Source of the DNA: Mesorhizobium sp. 131-2-1
GTDB lineage: Bacteria > Pseudomonadota > Alphaproteobacteria > Rhizobiales > Rhizobiaceae
Assembly: GCF_016756535.1 (NCBI RefSeq)
Contig: NZ_AP023247.1
Location: 372,001 to 436,000, forward strand
DNA length: 64,000 nt
Direction: 5' to 3'
Shown here: positions 1 to 7,752 of the stretch, one piece after another
How the letters are laid out: every line of letters starts with the position of its first letter
Position numbering within the stretch: position 1 is the stretch's first letter
Notes under the pieces: generated by a model
Databases searched by the model: none
Told to the model about the DNA's origin: nothing
Seen by the model: the letters and a program-made list of their open reading frames with translations, nothing else
Translations under genes and position numbers: made by a program

Positions 1-617
1 CCATCGAGCGTGCGTTCGGCGATCTGGCGGTGTTCGGCAAGATCGTCGCGCTCGTCTCCCAGGCCGTGCTGCGACATCAGCCGGTAGCGGGAAGCCTGGT
101 CGGAAAGCTGGTCGCAGAAGCCAACCAGCCAGTGCGACCGGCAGCCCGCAATCAGCGCGCGATGGAAGGCGCGGTGCAGCTTCTCCCAGTCGGGATTGTT
201 CGACGAGGGATCGTCCGGCATGCGGCGCTGGGCGCGCGCCAAGCGGTGCAGCGCCAGCACCAGCTGCTCTTCCCACTCGCCGGTGCGATGTTCGATCGAT
301 TCGCGCAGCGCCCTTTCTTCCAGCCAGCAGCGGGTGCGCGTCAGTTCCTCCAGCTCCTCGGCGCTGACCGGCATGAGGAAGAAGCCGCGCTGGTCATGGC
401 GGCCAAGCAGGCCTTCGGAGGCGAGACGGTTGAGAGCCTCGCGCACGGGCGATGCGCCGGCACCATATCGCGAAACCACCCATTCGACCCGAAGCTTGCT
501 CTCGGTCTCCAGCACACCGCGGAGGAGATCGTCCCGAAGCTGATGATAGACCGTGCTGGCGAGGGTGCTCTTGGGTCCGGCACCTTCATCGCCCGGATCG
601 GCGGTTCCGTAGGTCAA
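1..617 (-). CDS. GntR family (FadR/FCD type) transcriptional regulator, 3' end cut off by window edge
   Basis: Reading leftward from a TTG start at 617, the frame gives an N-terminal winged helix (STVYHQLRDDLLRGVL, then SPVREALNRLASEGLL and RGFFLMPVS), the standard GntR DNA-binding domain, at about residues 18-85. An alpha-helical FCD-type ligand domain follows (ELEELTRTRCWLEERAL...). About 205 residues are visible; the C-terminal end lies off the left side. The start is TTG because an AGGAG sits 5 nt upstream and no ATG precedes the helix-turn-helix. FCD regulators usually respond to small organic acids, but no target gene is visible on this side. It is probably autoregulated from the gap to its right. 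Confidence 0.85.
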   Translation of the reverse strand, partial: MTYGTADPGDEGAGPKSTLASTVYHQLRDDLLRGVLETESKLRVEWVVSRYGAGASPVREALNRLASEGLLGRHDQRGFFLMPVSAEELEELTRTRCWLEERALRESIEHRTGEWEEQLVLALHRLARAQRRMPDDPSSNNPDWEKLHRAFHRALIAGCRSHWLVGFCDQLSDQASRYRLMSQHGLGDERDDLAEHRQIAERTLD

Positions 618-891
618 TATGGCTCCTGTTGCCTGCTTTGGGCCTGTTGTTGGTCTTATTGCGAAGCAGTCTCAATCCCGTACACGTACTATACCGTGTC
701 CAGCTTCGTGGTCTCAAGCGGAAGATGATGGTATTGGACTTAAAGAGGATAGAGCGCGCTGTCTTGCCGAAGTAACGGCCGGCGCAAGAATCTTGAGCGT
801 GCTGCGAAGCTTGAGGTGCTGAACAGCGAAGCTACTCGTTTCAGGTGTCGATCACACTGGGAATCCGGCGGCGATATGGCTCACAGCCAAA
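618..891. other. Intergenic region between the GntR regulator and rpe
   Basis: 274 bases without a convincing gene. It must hold the GntR promoter (leftward) and the end of rpe. The only structured element I see is the imperfect palindrome at 682-699, listed separately. No T-rich terminator is evident after rpe. Confidence 0.5.
682..699. promoter_or_regulatory. Candidate operator palindrome upstream of the GntR gene
   Basis: ACACG and CGTGT form an inverted repeat with an 8-nt spacer, 65 nt upstream of the regulator's start. GntR/FCD proteins normally bind short palindromes in their own promoters, so autoregulation is a reasonable inference. The site matches no consensus I can name. Confidence 0.25.
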
Positions 892-1569
892 TCAGCGGGC
901 GGCTTGATCCGCCGCGGTCCTGATCGCCTCGATGTTTGCCCGGTAGGCCTCGACGCTGCCACCCTTGAAGATGGCGGCGCCCGCCACCAGCACGTCGGCG
1001 CCCGCCGCCGTGACCAGCGGCGCCGTCTCCGGCGACACGCCGCCGTCGATCTCGATGCGGATCGGCCGGTTGCCGATCAGCGCCTTGACGCGCTTCACCT
1101 TGTCGACAATGGCTGGAATGAAAGCCTGGCCGCCGAACCCTGGGTTGACGGTCATGATCAGGATCAGGTCGAGCCGGTCGAGCACATACTCGACCGCACT
1201 TTCGGGCGTCGCCGGGTTGAGCGACACGCCGGCCTTCTTGCCGAGGTTCCTGATCGTCTGCAACGAGCGGTCGAGATGCGGTCCGGCCTCGGCATGCACG
1301 GTGATGCCGTCGCAGCCGGCCTCGGCGAAGGCGGCCAGATAGGGATCGGCCGGCGCGATCATCAGATGGCAATCGAAGAAGGCCTTGGTGCGGTTGCGGA
1401 TCGCCTTCACCACCGGGGGGCCGAAGGTGATGTTGGGGACGAAATGGCCGTCCATCACGTCGAGATGGATCCAGTCGGCGCCGGCTGCCGCGACGGCCTC
1501 GACCTCGTCGCCGAGTTTCGAGAAATCCGACGCCAGCACCGATGGCGCGATCAGGGTTTTTTTGGCCAT
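892..1569 (-). CDS. rpe: Ribulose-phosphate 3-epimerase
   Basis: Interconverts D-ribulose 5-phosphate and D-xylulose 5-phosphate in the cytosolic pentose phosphate pathway. The 225-residue product has the usual length. It carries the family signatures [12 protein letters not shown] (residues 35-46), [15 protein letters not shown] (139-148) and EIDGGV (173-178). Metal and catalytic residues are present as H35, D37, H68 and D175. Start chosen at [10 protein letters not shown]; the frame stays open upstream but lacks family similarity there, and a weak purine-rich SD precedes the ATG. It appears monocistronic and is followed on the coding strand by the GntR gene. Xylulose 5-phosphate links it to the xylA/xylB genes at 21.8-25.3 kb, although they are not adjacent. 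Confidence 0.95.
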   Translation of the reverse strand: MAKKTLIAPSVLASDFSKLGDEVEAVAAAGADWIHLDVMDGHFVPNITFGPPVVKAIRNRTKAFFDCHLMIAPADPYLAAFAEAGCDGITVHAEAGPHLDRSLQTIRNLGKKAGVSLNPATPESAVEYVLDRLDLILIMTVNPGFGGQAFIPAIVDKVKRVKALIGNRPIRIEIDGGVSPETAPLVTAAGADVLVAGAAIFKGGSVEAYRANIEAIRTAADQAAR

Positions 1570-1604
1570 GTCCGCTTCCCGTTCTTCAAGTCCGCTCCGC
1601 CCTA

Positions 1605-1651
1605 GCGCATCGGCCGGAAAATCGGAACCGATTTTTGGAAGGGCAGTGCGC
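1605..1651. repeat. Short palindromic intergenic repeat (rhizobial RIME-like)
   Basis: AAAATCGG (1618-1625) and CCGATTTT (1628-1635) form a perfect inverted repeat with a 2-nt centre. Outer GCGCAT / AGTGCGC ends fit the dispersed palindromes common in Mesorhizobium and related intergenic DNA. It lies between rpe and the secreted-protein gene to its right. Related elements occur at 9640-9680, 16489-16537 and the right window end. Confidence 0.5.
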
Positions 1652-1734
1652 TGATTGAGTGTTGGAGCGCTGCTTGCGCGCTCCAGCTCTGCTTGTTGAC
1701 GGGAATCCGGCGCCGGCGCGTCATCCGCGCAAAG

Positions 1735-1762
1735 GAGAGAGGCAGCGGCCGCCGCCTCTCTC
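1735..1762 (-). terminator. Probable terminator of the 1779-3737 gene
   Basis: GAGAGAGGC (1735-1743) pairs with GCCTCTCTC (1754-1762) in a 9-bp stem. It lies 17 nt beyond the stop of the secreted-protein gene and is followed on the minus strand by a short CTTTG. The weak U-run makes efficient intrinsic termination uncertain. Confidence 0.45.
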
Positions 1763-1778
1763 TCGTTTGCAGCAAGAT

Positions 1779-3737
1779 TCAGTTCACCTGAAGCCGTGAC
1801 CTGGCCTGTCCCGGCAGAAACGGCTGGCCCCTGCCTTGCTTCAACTTCTGCAGCCCAAGCACCTTCGAAACCGGCCTGGGCACGCAATGTCCGCGCACCG
1901 TCATTTCGGTTGCCCGGCAGCCCGTGGTGATGATGGCATCCTTCACGCACGTCTTGCCGACCAGATGGTAGCCGCGTTTGCAGTCGATGATGATGGAGGG
2001 CTTGCGCACGCATTCGCCATTGATGCGCTGTTCGTCACGCCGGCATTTCCCCGCTATAACGGCATTCCTCACGCATTTCAGGCCAAGCTGATGATAGCCG
2101 GGCAAGCAGTGGATGCTGACGCCGATGCACTTGCCGTCGACCAGCTTCTCGGTGCTCTTGCATGCGGCCACCAAAGGCCTGTCGACACATCTGCCGCGCA
2201 ACAAGCTCTGGCTGGGCAGGCATTTGCGGCCGGGATCCACGACGACCGGCGGCAGGCGGGGCTTGCCGAAGTCGCGGCGCGTGCTCGACACCAGATCGTC
2301 GACCTTGGGCTCAGAGGTGCGCTTTATGCAGGTGAAATCCTCCGCATCCGTGTCGATGGTGGCGATGGATCCATTCTGCTTGATCTCCTGCAAGGTGCAC
2401 TGGATCGAGCGGGTTCTGGTGATGTTGAGATCGTGTGCGGCGCTGGCCTTGAACACGCCGCCTTCGTTGAAGGCGACCGCGGTCCCGGTGAAGAAGGCGC
2501 CGTTCGAGCAGCCGATCCGATAGTGCAACGCGCCGGGAGCATCGCGGCTCGCTTCGAACGCGACCCGGCCTTTGCGCGGGCAAAGTTTCCTTGATCCGGC
2601 GCTGTCGGAAACGGTCACTTCGCCTTGCCAATCGGCCTTGGCCGGCGGGTTGTCGGGATCGGCCTGCGGTCCGTCGGTGAAGCCTCCGCCGCCCGCGCCA
2701 GTGCAATGGACGGTGATGTCCTTCCAGCCATCGAAGGGCTCGAACGGATCGTTGCCGACGATCTCGGTCTTGTACTGGAAATAGGCGGTCGCCCCGACAT
2801 TCTCCCATTTCTCGTAAGTGGCGAAATAGCCGTTCTTGCCCGCGTCAAAGGACGCCCAGGCCTGCTTGAACTCCGACGTGATCGGCCCATTGTCCTTCTG
2901 CCGCCAGATGCGCATCGATACCGGCCCGGCCTTGTTCGTCTGCGCGCGGCTGGTCACCTTGAGCGCCGGGCAGACTGTTCCCGGTGTCGAGCCGGGCAGG
3001 TTCGAGCGGTAGGTGGTCAGGAACAGCTTGACGTTCTTTGTCTCGAACTCGCCGAAGTCGACGGCAATGTCTTGACCCTTCGGTTTGACAACGGGGTCGC
3101 ATACCACCTGAACGTCGAACGAACCGTGTTCGGCATAGTGCGATTCGTGGAGCGGATAGGGCCAGCTGCCGCCGGTCACCTCGCTGGCAGCATTGTGCAT
3201 GTCGAGCGCCTTGTCGGTCAGCGCCGAAAAGCTGGCGTGGAACGTGTGTGTGAACGAATAGGACTTCGTCGGTCCATCGGGCTGGAGGTGCTGGTTGCAC
3301 CGGGCGATAATCTGATCCCCATACGGCACCACGGCGATGCCCGTGTTCGAAGACAGCGCTATGATCGATGGATCGAAGGAGAAGTTCTCCTGGTGATCAT
3401 AGTCGCGGCTGACCGGCGATGCGCTCCAGATCGGCGGAAACGCCCCGCACTGGCCGGGCCTGCAAACGCCGAGGGATACGCCGACCTCCTGCACGTAACC
3501 TGGCCAGCGTGTGTCGATCTTCATATGGCCCCAGAACTGGACGGTGCCGCTTTTCAGCCCGTCCCATTTCTGTTTGTCGCTCGAGACGACGTGCAGTGTG
3601 GTGTTGACGCTCTGCGTGTCGAACGACATCGACTTGATGTTGGCCTGTTCGGCGAAAGCGGAGGTGCTGGTTAGTCCGGCTGCGAACAGGGCAACAGTCG
3701 CAACCGTATTGCGAAAGGCATAGCTGACTGAAGACAT
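1779..3737 (-). CDS. Secreted protein with six C-terminal Cys-pair repeats (unknown function)
   Basis: 652 residues. A typical Sec signal peptide (residues 1 to about 29, ending STSAFA) precedes an exported region of about 460 residues with scattered cysteine pairs and no family I recognise. From about residue 500 there are six short repeats of the form C-x(8-9)-G-x-C-V, for example [26 protein letters not shown] and [13 protein letters not shown], spaced roughly 20-27 residues apart; these probably form disulfide-stapled turns in the periplasm or outside the cell. The start is supported by AGGAG upstream of the ATG. The gene follows the 3866-7741 gene but is separated from it by a strong terminator, so it probably has its own promoter in the 128-nt gap. 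Both proteins end in Cys-rich repeats, which suggests a shared surface or adhesive role; that is inference only. Confidence 0.75.
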   Translation of the reverse strand: MSSVSYAFRNTVATVALFAAGLTSTSAFAEQANIKSMSFDTQSVNTTLHVVSSDKQKWDGLKSGTVQFWGHMKIDTRWPGYVQEVGVSLGVCRPGQCGAFPPIWSASPVSRDYDHQENFSFDPSIIALSSNTGIAVVPYGDQIIARCNQHLQPDGPTKSYSFTHTFHASFSALTDKALDMHNAASEVTGGSWPYPLHESHYAEHGSFDVQVVCDPVVKPKGQDIAVDFGEFETKNVKLFLTTYRSNLPGSTPGTVCPALKVTSRAQTNKAGPVSMRIWRQKDNGPITSEFKQAWASFDAGKNGYFATYEKWENVGATAYFQYKTEIVGNDPFEPFDGWKDITVHCTGAGGGGFTDGPQADPDNPPAKADWQGEVTVSDSAGSRKLCPRKGRVAFEASRDAPGALHYRIGCSNGAFFTGTAVAFNEGGVFKASAAHDLNITRTRSIQCTLQEIKQNGSIATIDTDAEDFTCIKRTSEPKVDDLVSSTRRDFGKPRLPPVVVDPGRKCLPSQSLLRGRCVDRPLVAACKSTEKLVDGKCIGVSIHCLPGYHQLGLKCVRNAVIAGKCRRDEQRINGECVRKPSIIIDCKRGYHLVGKTCVKDAIITTGCRATEMTVRGHCVPRPVSKVLGLQKLKQGRGQPFLPGQARSRLQVN

Positions 3738-3814
3738 CTCTCTCTCCTGACGTGTTCCTTCAGCGATTGGTCGCCGCTCGCGGCATCAAGGTTCATGCGG
3801 CGATCCCAGCAACG

Positions 3815-3845
3815 AAAAACCCCGCCGGATCGCTCCGGCGGGGTT
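3815..3845 (-). terminator. Strong intrinsic terminator after the 3866-7741 gene
   Basis: A perfect 12-bp stem (AACCCCGCCGGA at 3818-3829 with TCCGGCGGGGTT at 3834-3845, 4-nt loop) is followed on the minus strand by a run of five Ts. It lies 20 nt past the stop codon and separates this gene from the next secreted-protein gene. Confidence 0.85.
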
Positions 3846-3865
3846 CTGGTCTTCCTATCGCTAAA

Positions 3866-6800
3866 TCACGGCTTGGAGTTCTGGATGTTCGCACCCGCCG
3901 GATCCTGCTGCACCTGCGGCGTGCGCCTCGGCACCAGCTGCTGCAGGATGTTCGGATTGAGCAGCAGGTTCGGGTTGACCTCCACACCCGGTTTGCGGTT
4001 CGGGACGCAGTTCGGATATCTTCCGGTCGTCCCGGTCGGGCAGCGCCGCAAAATGATGATCGGCTGGCACTGGCCGTTGATCAGCTGCGAACCTGGCGCG
4101 CATTCCTGCCTGACCCGGCGGCAGGCGCCGTCACGGACCTCGGTACCACGCGGGCAGACACACTCGCCTCGCTTGTTGTGGACCTGGCCGCGGATGGTGC
4201 ACTGCTCCAGTTCAGGCTTCTTCTGCCGGCAGGCGCCGTCGCGGATCTCCGTGCCCTTCGGGCAGACACAGTTGCCGTTGGCGTCGTGGACCTGGCCGCG
4301 GATCGTGCACTGTTCCGGTTCCGGCCGGATCGGCCGGCAGGCGCCGTTGCGCACCTCGGTCCCCTTCGGGCAGACGCAATCGCCATCGGCATTGCGGACC
4401 TGGCCGCGGATCGTGCACTGCTCCGGCTTCGGCCGGATCGGCCGGCAGGCGCCATTGCGCACCTCGGTCCCCTTCGGGCAGACGCAATCGCCGTCCGCAT
4501 CATGGACCTGGCCGCGAATGGTGCACTGCTCGGGCTTCTGCTTGTCCCTCACGCAGGCATTCACGGTCCTGTCGAGATGCGTTCCCTTGGGGCAGTAGCA
4601 GCTGTCACCGTCCGCCGACGGCACCGAGCCGGGTATGGTGCACCCTTGCGTGATCTTCACGCAGGCGCCGTTCTCGAGCTCGGTCCCGCGCGGACAGACA
4701 CAGCGCCCGTCCTCGGTGCGGATCTGGCCCTTGAGCAGGACGCAAGGCTTCGGCTTCGGCTTGGGCTCGATGATGACGCCGCCGCCCGTGCACTGGCCGT
4801 TGCGATAGGTCGTGCCTTCGGGGCAGACACACCGGCCGGCATCGTTCATGACGAAGCCTGCCGAGCACTGCTTCTTCACCTCATTGCGGATGGTGAAGGG
4901 ATGGCACGCATAGGCCTTGCCGCGATCACCCTGGATGTTGGCCTGATCGCCGGAAAGCATGTCGCCGCCGCCCTGCACCCGCGTGTCGGGCGACAGGACG
5001 CCAACGCAGTTCCGGCCGTTGACCGTGCCCTGCAGATTGGCGAGGCGGCCGTCATCGGGGATGACCACGGTGACATTGTGCACGTGGCTTTCCCCGGCGC
5101 CGAGCGTCAGGTTGGCAATGCAGGACAGAGGCAGCGTCGCCGGTTCCGGCGAACAGCCGAAGGGCGGCTCGATCGACGTGATCTCGACGCCTTCCAGCCT
5201 GCCCAGCCCCTCCACGCCGATCGCATCGCCGATGCGGACCGGACCGGAGAAGGCGGTCGGCCCATCGTTCGTGATGGTGATCTCGAACGTGCAAGGCTGG
5301 CCGGGCTGGCATTCGCTGTCGCCTGTCTTCTCGACGCGGATCGCCGGGGCGCCGCCGCCCTTGGCGCAAGCCTGGCCGATCGGATAGACGATGTCGTCGC
5401 CCGGCGCCGGCCCGTAGGAGCCGCGCGCGCAGTTCTCGAACTCGCCATTGGCCGAAACCGTCACGTCGAAGTGCCGGCTCGTTCCGGGCGTCATCACGGC
5501 GCCGGGAATCTGGCACGACAGCGAGTTGGCCGGAACCGGTCCGCAGGCCCATTCCGCGCCGTCGGGAGTGACGGTCTGGATCTGGACCGGCGCTCCGCCG
5601 GCCACCAGCGTGGCGGCATCGCTGACCCGCACCGGTCCGGTGGGGGCCGCGGTGCCGGCGTTGCTGACGGTGATGCGGCAGGAAACCACCGCAGCGCCCG
5701 CCAGCGAGCCATTGCACACCTTGGTGATGCGCAGGCCGGGCTTGCCGCCATTTGGATGACGGAAGCGTTCCTTGGCGCAGGCCTTGTTGTTGGTGAGGTC
5801 GACCTCACCGGGAATGGCCTTCACCTCGGCGCAGTTCTCGACGCTATCCGACTGGTAGTTTGCCGGCATCACCGCCTTGACGACGATTGGCGTCGAGGCG
5901 CCAGGCATCAGCACGATGCCGGGATTGTCGCAGCGGAACTGGCCGGGGCCGATCGGGCCGCACGCCCAAGGCGGCGACGGGCCGAAGGTCGAGGAGGCCG
6001 GCGCGCCGCCGGGATAGCTGTCGATGACCGTCAGCGGCCCATTGTAGGGGACGCTGCCGTTGTTGATGATGTCGATCACGAAGTAGCAGATGCCGTCGGC
6101 CGTGCAGACCGGGATGCGGGCACGCTTCTTCAGGATCAGGTCGACCTTCTTCTCGACCGGCGGCCGGCACTCAGGATCACGATCGCCACGCCGGCAGATC
6201 GGGATCGAAGCGCAGCCGCGGTCGTTCTGCTGGCTGCCGAACAGCGGCTTGCCGCTGGCCTGGTAGTCGTAGATGGCGCAGTTGCGCAGCACGCGGCCCT
6301 GCCAGCCCGGCGCCGGCTTGAAGCCGAGCTTGAGGTCGACAAAGGCGCCCGGATTGAGCGTGGTCACCGGATAGGTGCAGGTCATCGGCGTGACGCCTGG
6401 CACGCAGACCCAGGGTGGGTTCGGACCCGAATCCAGCACCGAGCCGGCCGGCAGCGTCACCTCATCAAGCACGATCTTGCCGTGATAGGGCGCGCCGCCG
6501 ACATTGCTGACCCTGATGGTGAAGTCGCAGCCGCCGGCCATCGTGCAACGTGTGACCTCGGCGCGCTTCTCGACCTTGAGGTCCGGCTCCTTGTCGGGCG
6601 GGCATCTGAGGTCGCGCGGGATGACGATGTCGATGGTCTGCGTGCAGCACAGGCCCCAGCCCTCCTCGGGCCCGGCATAGGTCTCGATGCCGGTGACGAT
6701 GAGGTGGATGACGTCGCCGGGTGATGCGCCGACGATCTTCCAGTTGAGCACGCCGCCGCCCGCCGGCACCAATTGCGTGTCGGGGATGATGGTGATGCCG

Positions 6801-7741
6801 GGCGTGGTCGTCGAGACCTGCACCCACTTGCCGCCCATCTCCGGGCCGACAGGCATGTGGTAGATGAAGGCGCCGCCGCCGGGCACGCAATCGACCGTGC
6901 CGCGCTCCACCCTGAAGCACTCCTTGCCGGGAGGTGGCGGCGGCGGGTTGCATTTGGTCAAGTCGATGCGGATCGAAGTCTTCTCGCCGGTGAGGAAATC
7001 GCCGTCATCCGGCTTGCCCGGATCCTGCGACGGGATGATGGTTCCCGTGCCGGCGCCGCCGACGGTCACCTTGATCGTGCCCTGGTTGTCGACCATGGCC
7101 GGCGCGGGGAACGCCGCATGGTCGATCTTGGCCACGATCTGGAAGGTGATGGCGCGTTCGTTCGGAGCACCCATGCCGTCGAGATCGGCGGCGGAGATCC
7201 GGAAATCGGAAACCGTCGCCGTGTCGTTCGGGTCCGCCGAGGTGCTGATCACAGCACCGGGCAACGCACCGCCACCGGCATCTGTGCCGTCGCCGGACAC
7301 ATGCGCGCTGACGATCTGCAGGCCATGCGGAAGCTGGTCCTTGAAGTCGAGCCCGGTGTTCTTCAGCGCATTGGCAAGCACCGGATTGGCAAAGGCTTGC
7401 GCATTGCCGCGCAGGCCGAAGGTCAAGGTGTAGAAGACATAGTCGCAGCTTCTCTGGCCGCCCTTCTTGGTGAAGAACGGCACGATGCGCCCCGGCTCGG
7501 GATTGATGACGCGGGGATTGTCGAGCTCAAGCCTGGGTTCCGGGCCTGCGGCCTCGACGATCTTGGCCGGGATGGGGTCCTCGGCGAAGGCCGGCAGTGC
7601 CGGCATCATGGCGACCGCGATACCGGCCGCCATCAGCCAGCGCGCACCACGCCTGGCATATGACAGGGGTTTCATGATGGTCTCCATGACGGTGGGTTTG
7701 CTGCTGCTCGGAGCAAGCGGGGAAAGCGCGGAAATGGTCAT
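3866..7741 (-). CDS. Large secreted DUF11-like repeat protein with Cys-rich C-terminal repeats
   Basis: 1291 residues. After a long basic N-region there is a hydrophobic export segment (WLMAAGIAVAMMPALPAFA, about residues 34-53). The middle holds several Ig-like modules of the 'conserved repeat domain' (DUF11) type, recognisable by phrases such as KRAEVTRCTMAGGCDFTIRV, RITKVCNGS and RVEKTGDSECQPGQPCTFEI. The C-terminal quarter has about eight modules of the type C-x(11-14)-C-x-C-P-x-G-T-x(4-5)-G-x-C. Four of these are nearly identical 36-residue units (CTIRGQVHDADGDCVCPKGT...) encoded by a 108-bp tandem repeat. The tail is Pro/Asn-rich. The chosen ATG has a strong GGGAGG that overlaps the upstream gene's stop; an internal ATG at 7675 (MKPLSYARR) with GGAG is an alternative. 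A surface adhesin or matrix protein is plausible but unproven. Confidence 0.8.
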   Translation of the reverse strand: MTISALSPLAPSSSKPTVMETIMKPLSYARRGARWLMAAGIAVAMMPALPAFAEDPIPAKIVEAAGPEPRLELDNPRVINPEPGRIVPFFTKKGGQRSCDYVFYTLTFGLRGNAQAFANPVLANALKNTGLDFKDQLPHGLQIVSAHVSGDGTDAGGGALPGAVISTSADPNDTATVSDFRISAADLDGMGAPNERAITFQIVAKIDHAAFPAPAMVDNQGTIKVTVGGAGTGTIIPSQDPGKPDDGDFLTGEKTSIRIDLTKCNPPPPPPGKECFRVERGTVDCVPGGGAFIYHMPVGPEMGGKWVQVSTTTPGITIIPDTQLVPAGGGVLNWKIVGASPGDVIHLIVTGIETYAGPEEGWGLCCTQTIDIVIPRDLRCPPDKEPDLKVEKRAEVTRCTMAGGCDFTIRVSNVGGAPYHGKIVLDEVTLPAGSVLDSGPNPPWVCVPGVTPMTCTYPVTTLNPGAFVDLKLGFKPAPGWQGRVLRNCAIYDYQASGKPLFGSQQNDRGCASIPICRRGDRDPECRPPVEKKVDLILKKRARIPVCTADGICYFVIDIINNGSVPYNGPLTVIDSYPGGAPASSTFGPSPPWACGPIGPGQFRCDNPGIVLMPGASTPIVVKAVMPANYQSDSVENCAEVKAIPGEVDLTNNKACAKERFRHPNGGKPGLRITKVCNGSLAGAAVVSCRITVSNAGTAAPTGPVRVSDAATLVAGGAPVQIQTVTPDGAEWACGPVPANSLSCQIPGAVMTPGTSRHFDVTVSANGEFENCARGSYGPAPGDDIVYPIGQACAKGGGAPAIRVEKTGDSECQPGQPCTFEITITNDGPTAFSGPVRIGDAIGVEGLGRLEGVEITSIEPPFGCSPEPATLPLSCIANLTLGAGESHVHNVTVVIPDDGRLANLQGTVNGRNCVGVLSPDTRVQGGGDMLSGDQANIQGDRGKAYACHPFTIRNEVKKQCSAGFVMNDAGRCVCPEGTTYRNGQCTGGGVIIEPKPKPKPCVLLKGQIRTEDGRCVCPRGTELENGACVKITQGCTIPGSVPSADGDSCYCPKGTHLDRTVNACVRDKQKPEQCTIRGQVHDADGDCVCPKGTEVRNGACRPIRPKPEQCTIRGQVRNADGDCVCPKGTEVRNGACRPIRPEPEQCTIRGQVHDANGNCVCPKGTEIRDGACRQKKPELEQCTIRGQVHNKRGECVCPRGTEVRDGACRRVRQECAPGSQLINGQCQPIIILRRCPTGTTGRYPNCVPNRKPGVEVNPNLLLNPNILQQLVPRRTPQVQQDPAGANIQNSKP
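4130..4530 (-). repeat. 108-bp tandem repeats inside the secreted DUF11-like gene
   Basis: Four consecutive in-frame copies of a 108-bp unit encode 36-residue Cys-rich modules. The conserved block GACCTGGCCGCGGA (plus strand) recurs at 4181, 4289, 4397 and 4505, exactly 108 bp apart. Near identity at DNA level implies recent duplication or gene conversion, so copy number is likely to vary between strains. Confidence 0.85.
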
Positions 7742-7752
7742 CTTTCCCTCCC

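Noticed and set aside
4130..4530. Regular repeats that might suggest a CRISPR array
   Set aside because: The 108-bp units are contiguous, in frame and almost wholly identical, with no unique spacers; they encode protein modules.
3752..6724. A 990-codon open frame on the plus strand opposite the secreted DUF11-like gene
   Set aside because: It is the complement of a real, domain-bearing gene with signal peptide and SD; its product is Ala/Arg/Asp-rich with no recognisable domain. High GC produces such antisense frames throughout the window.
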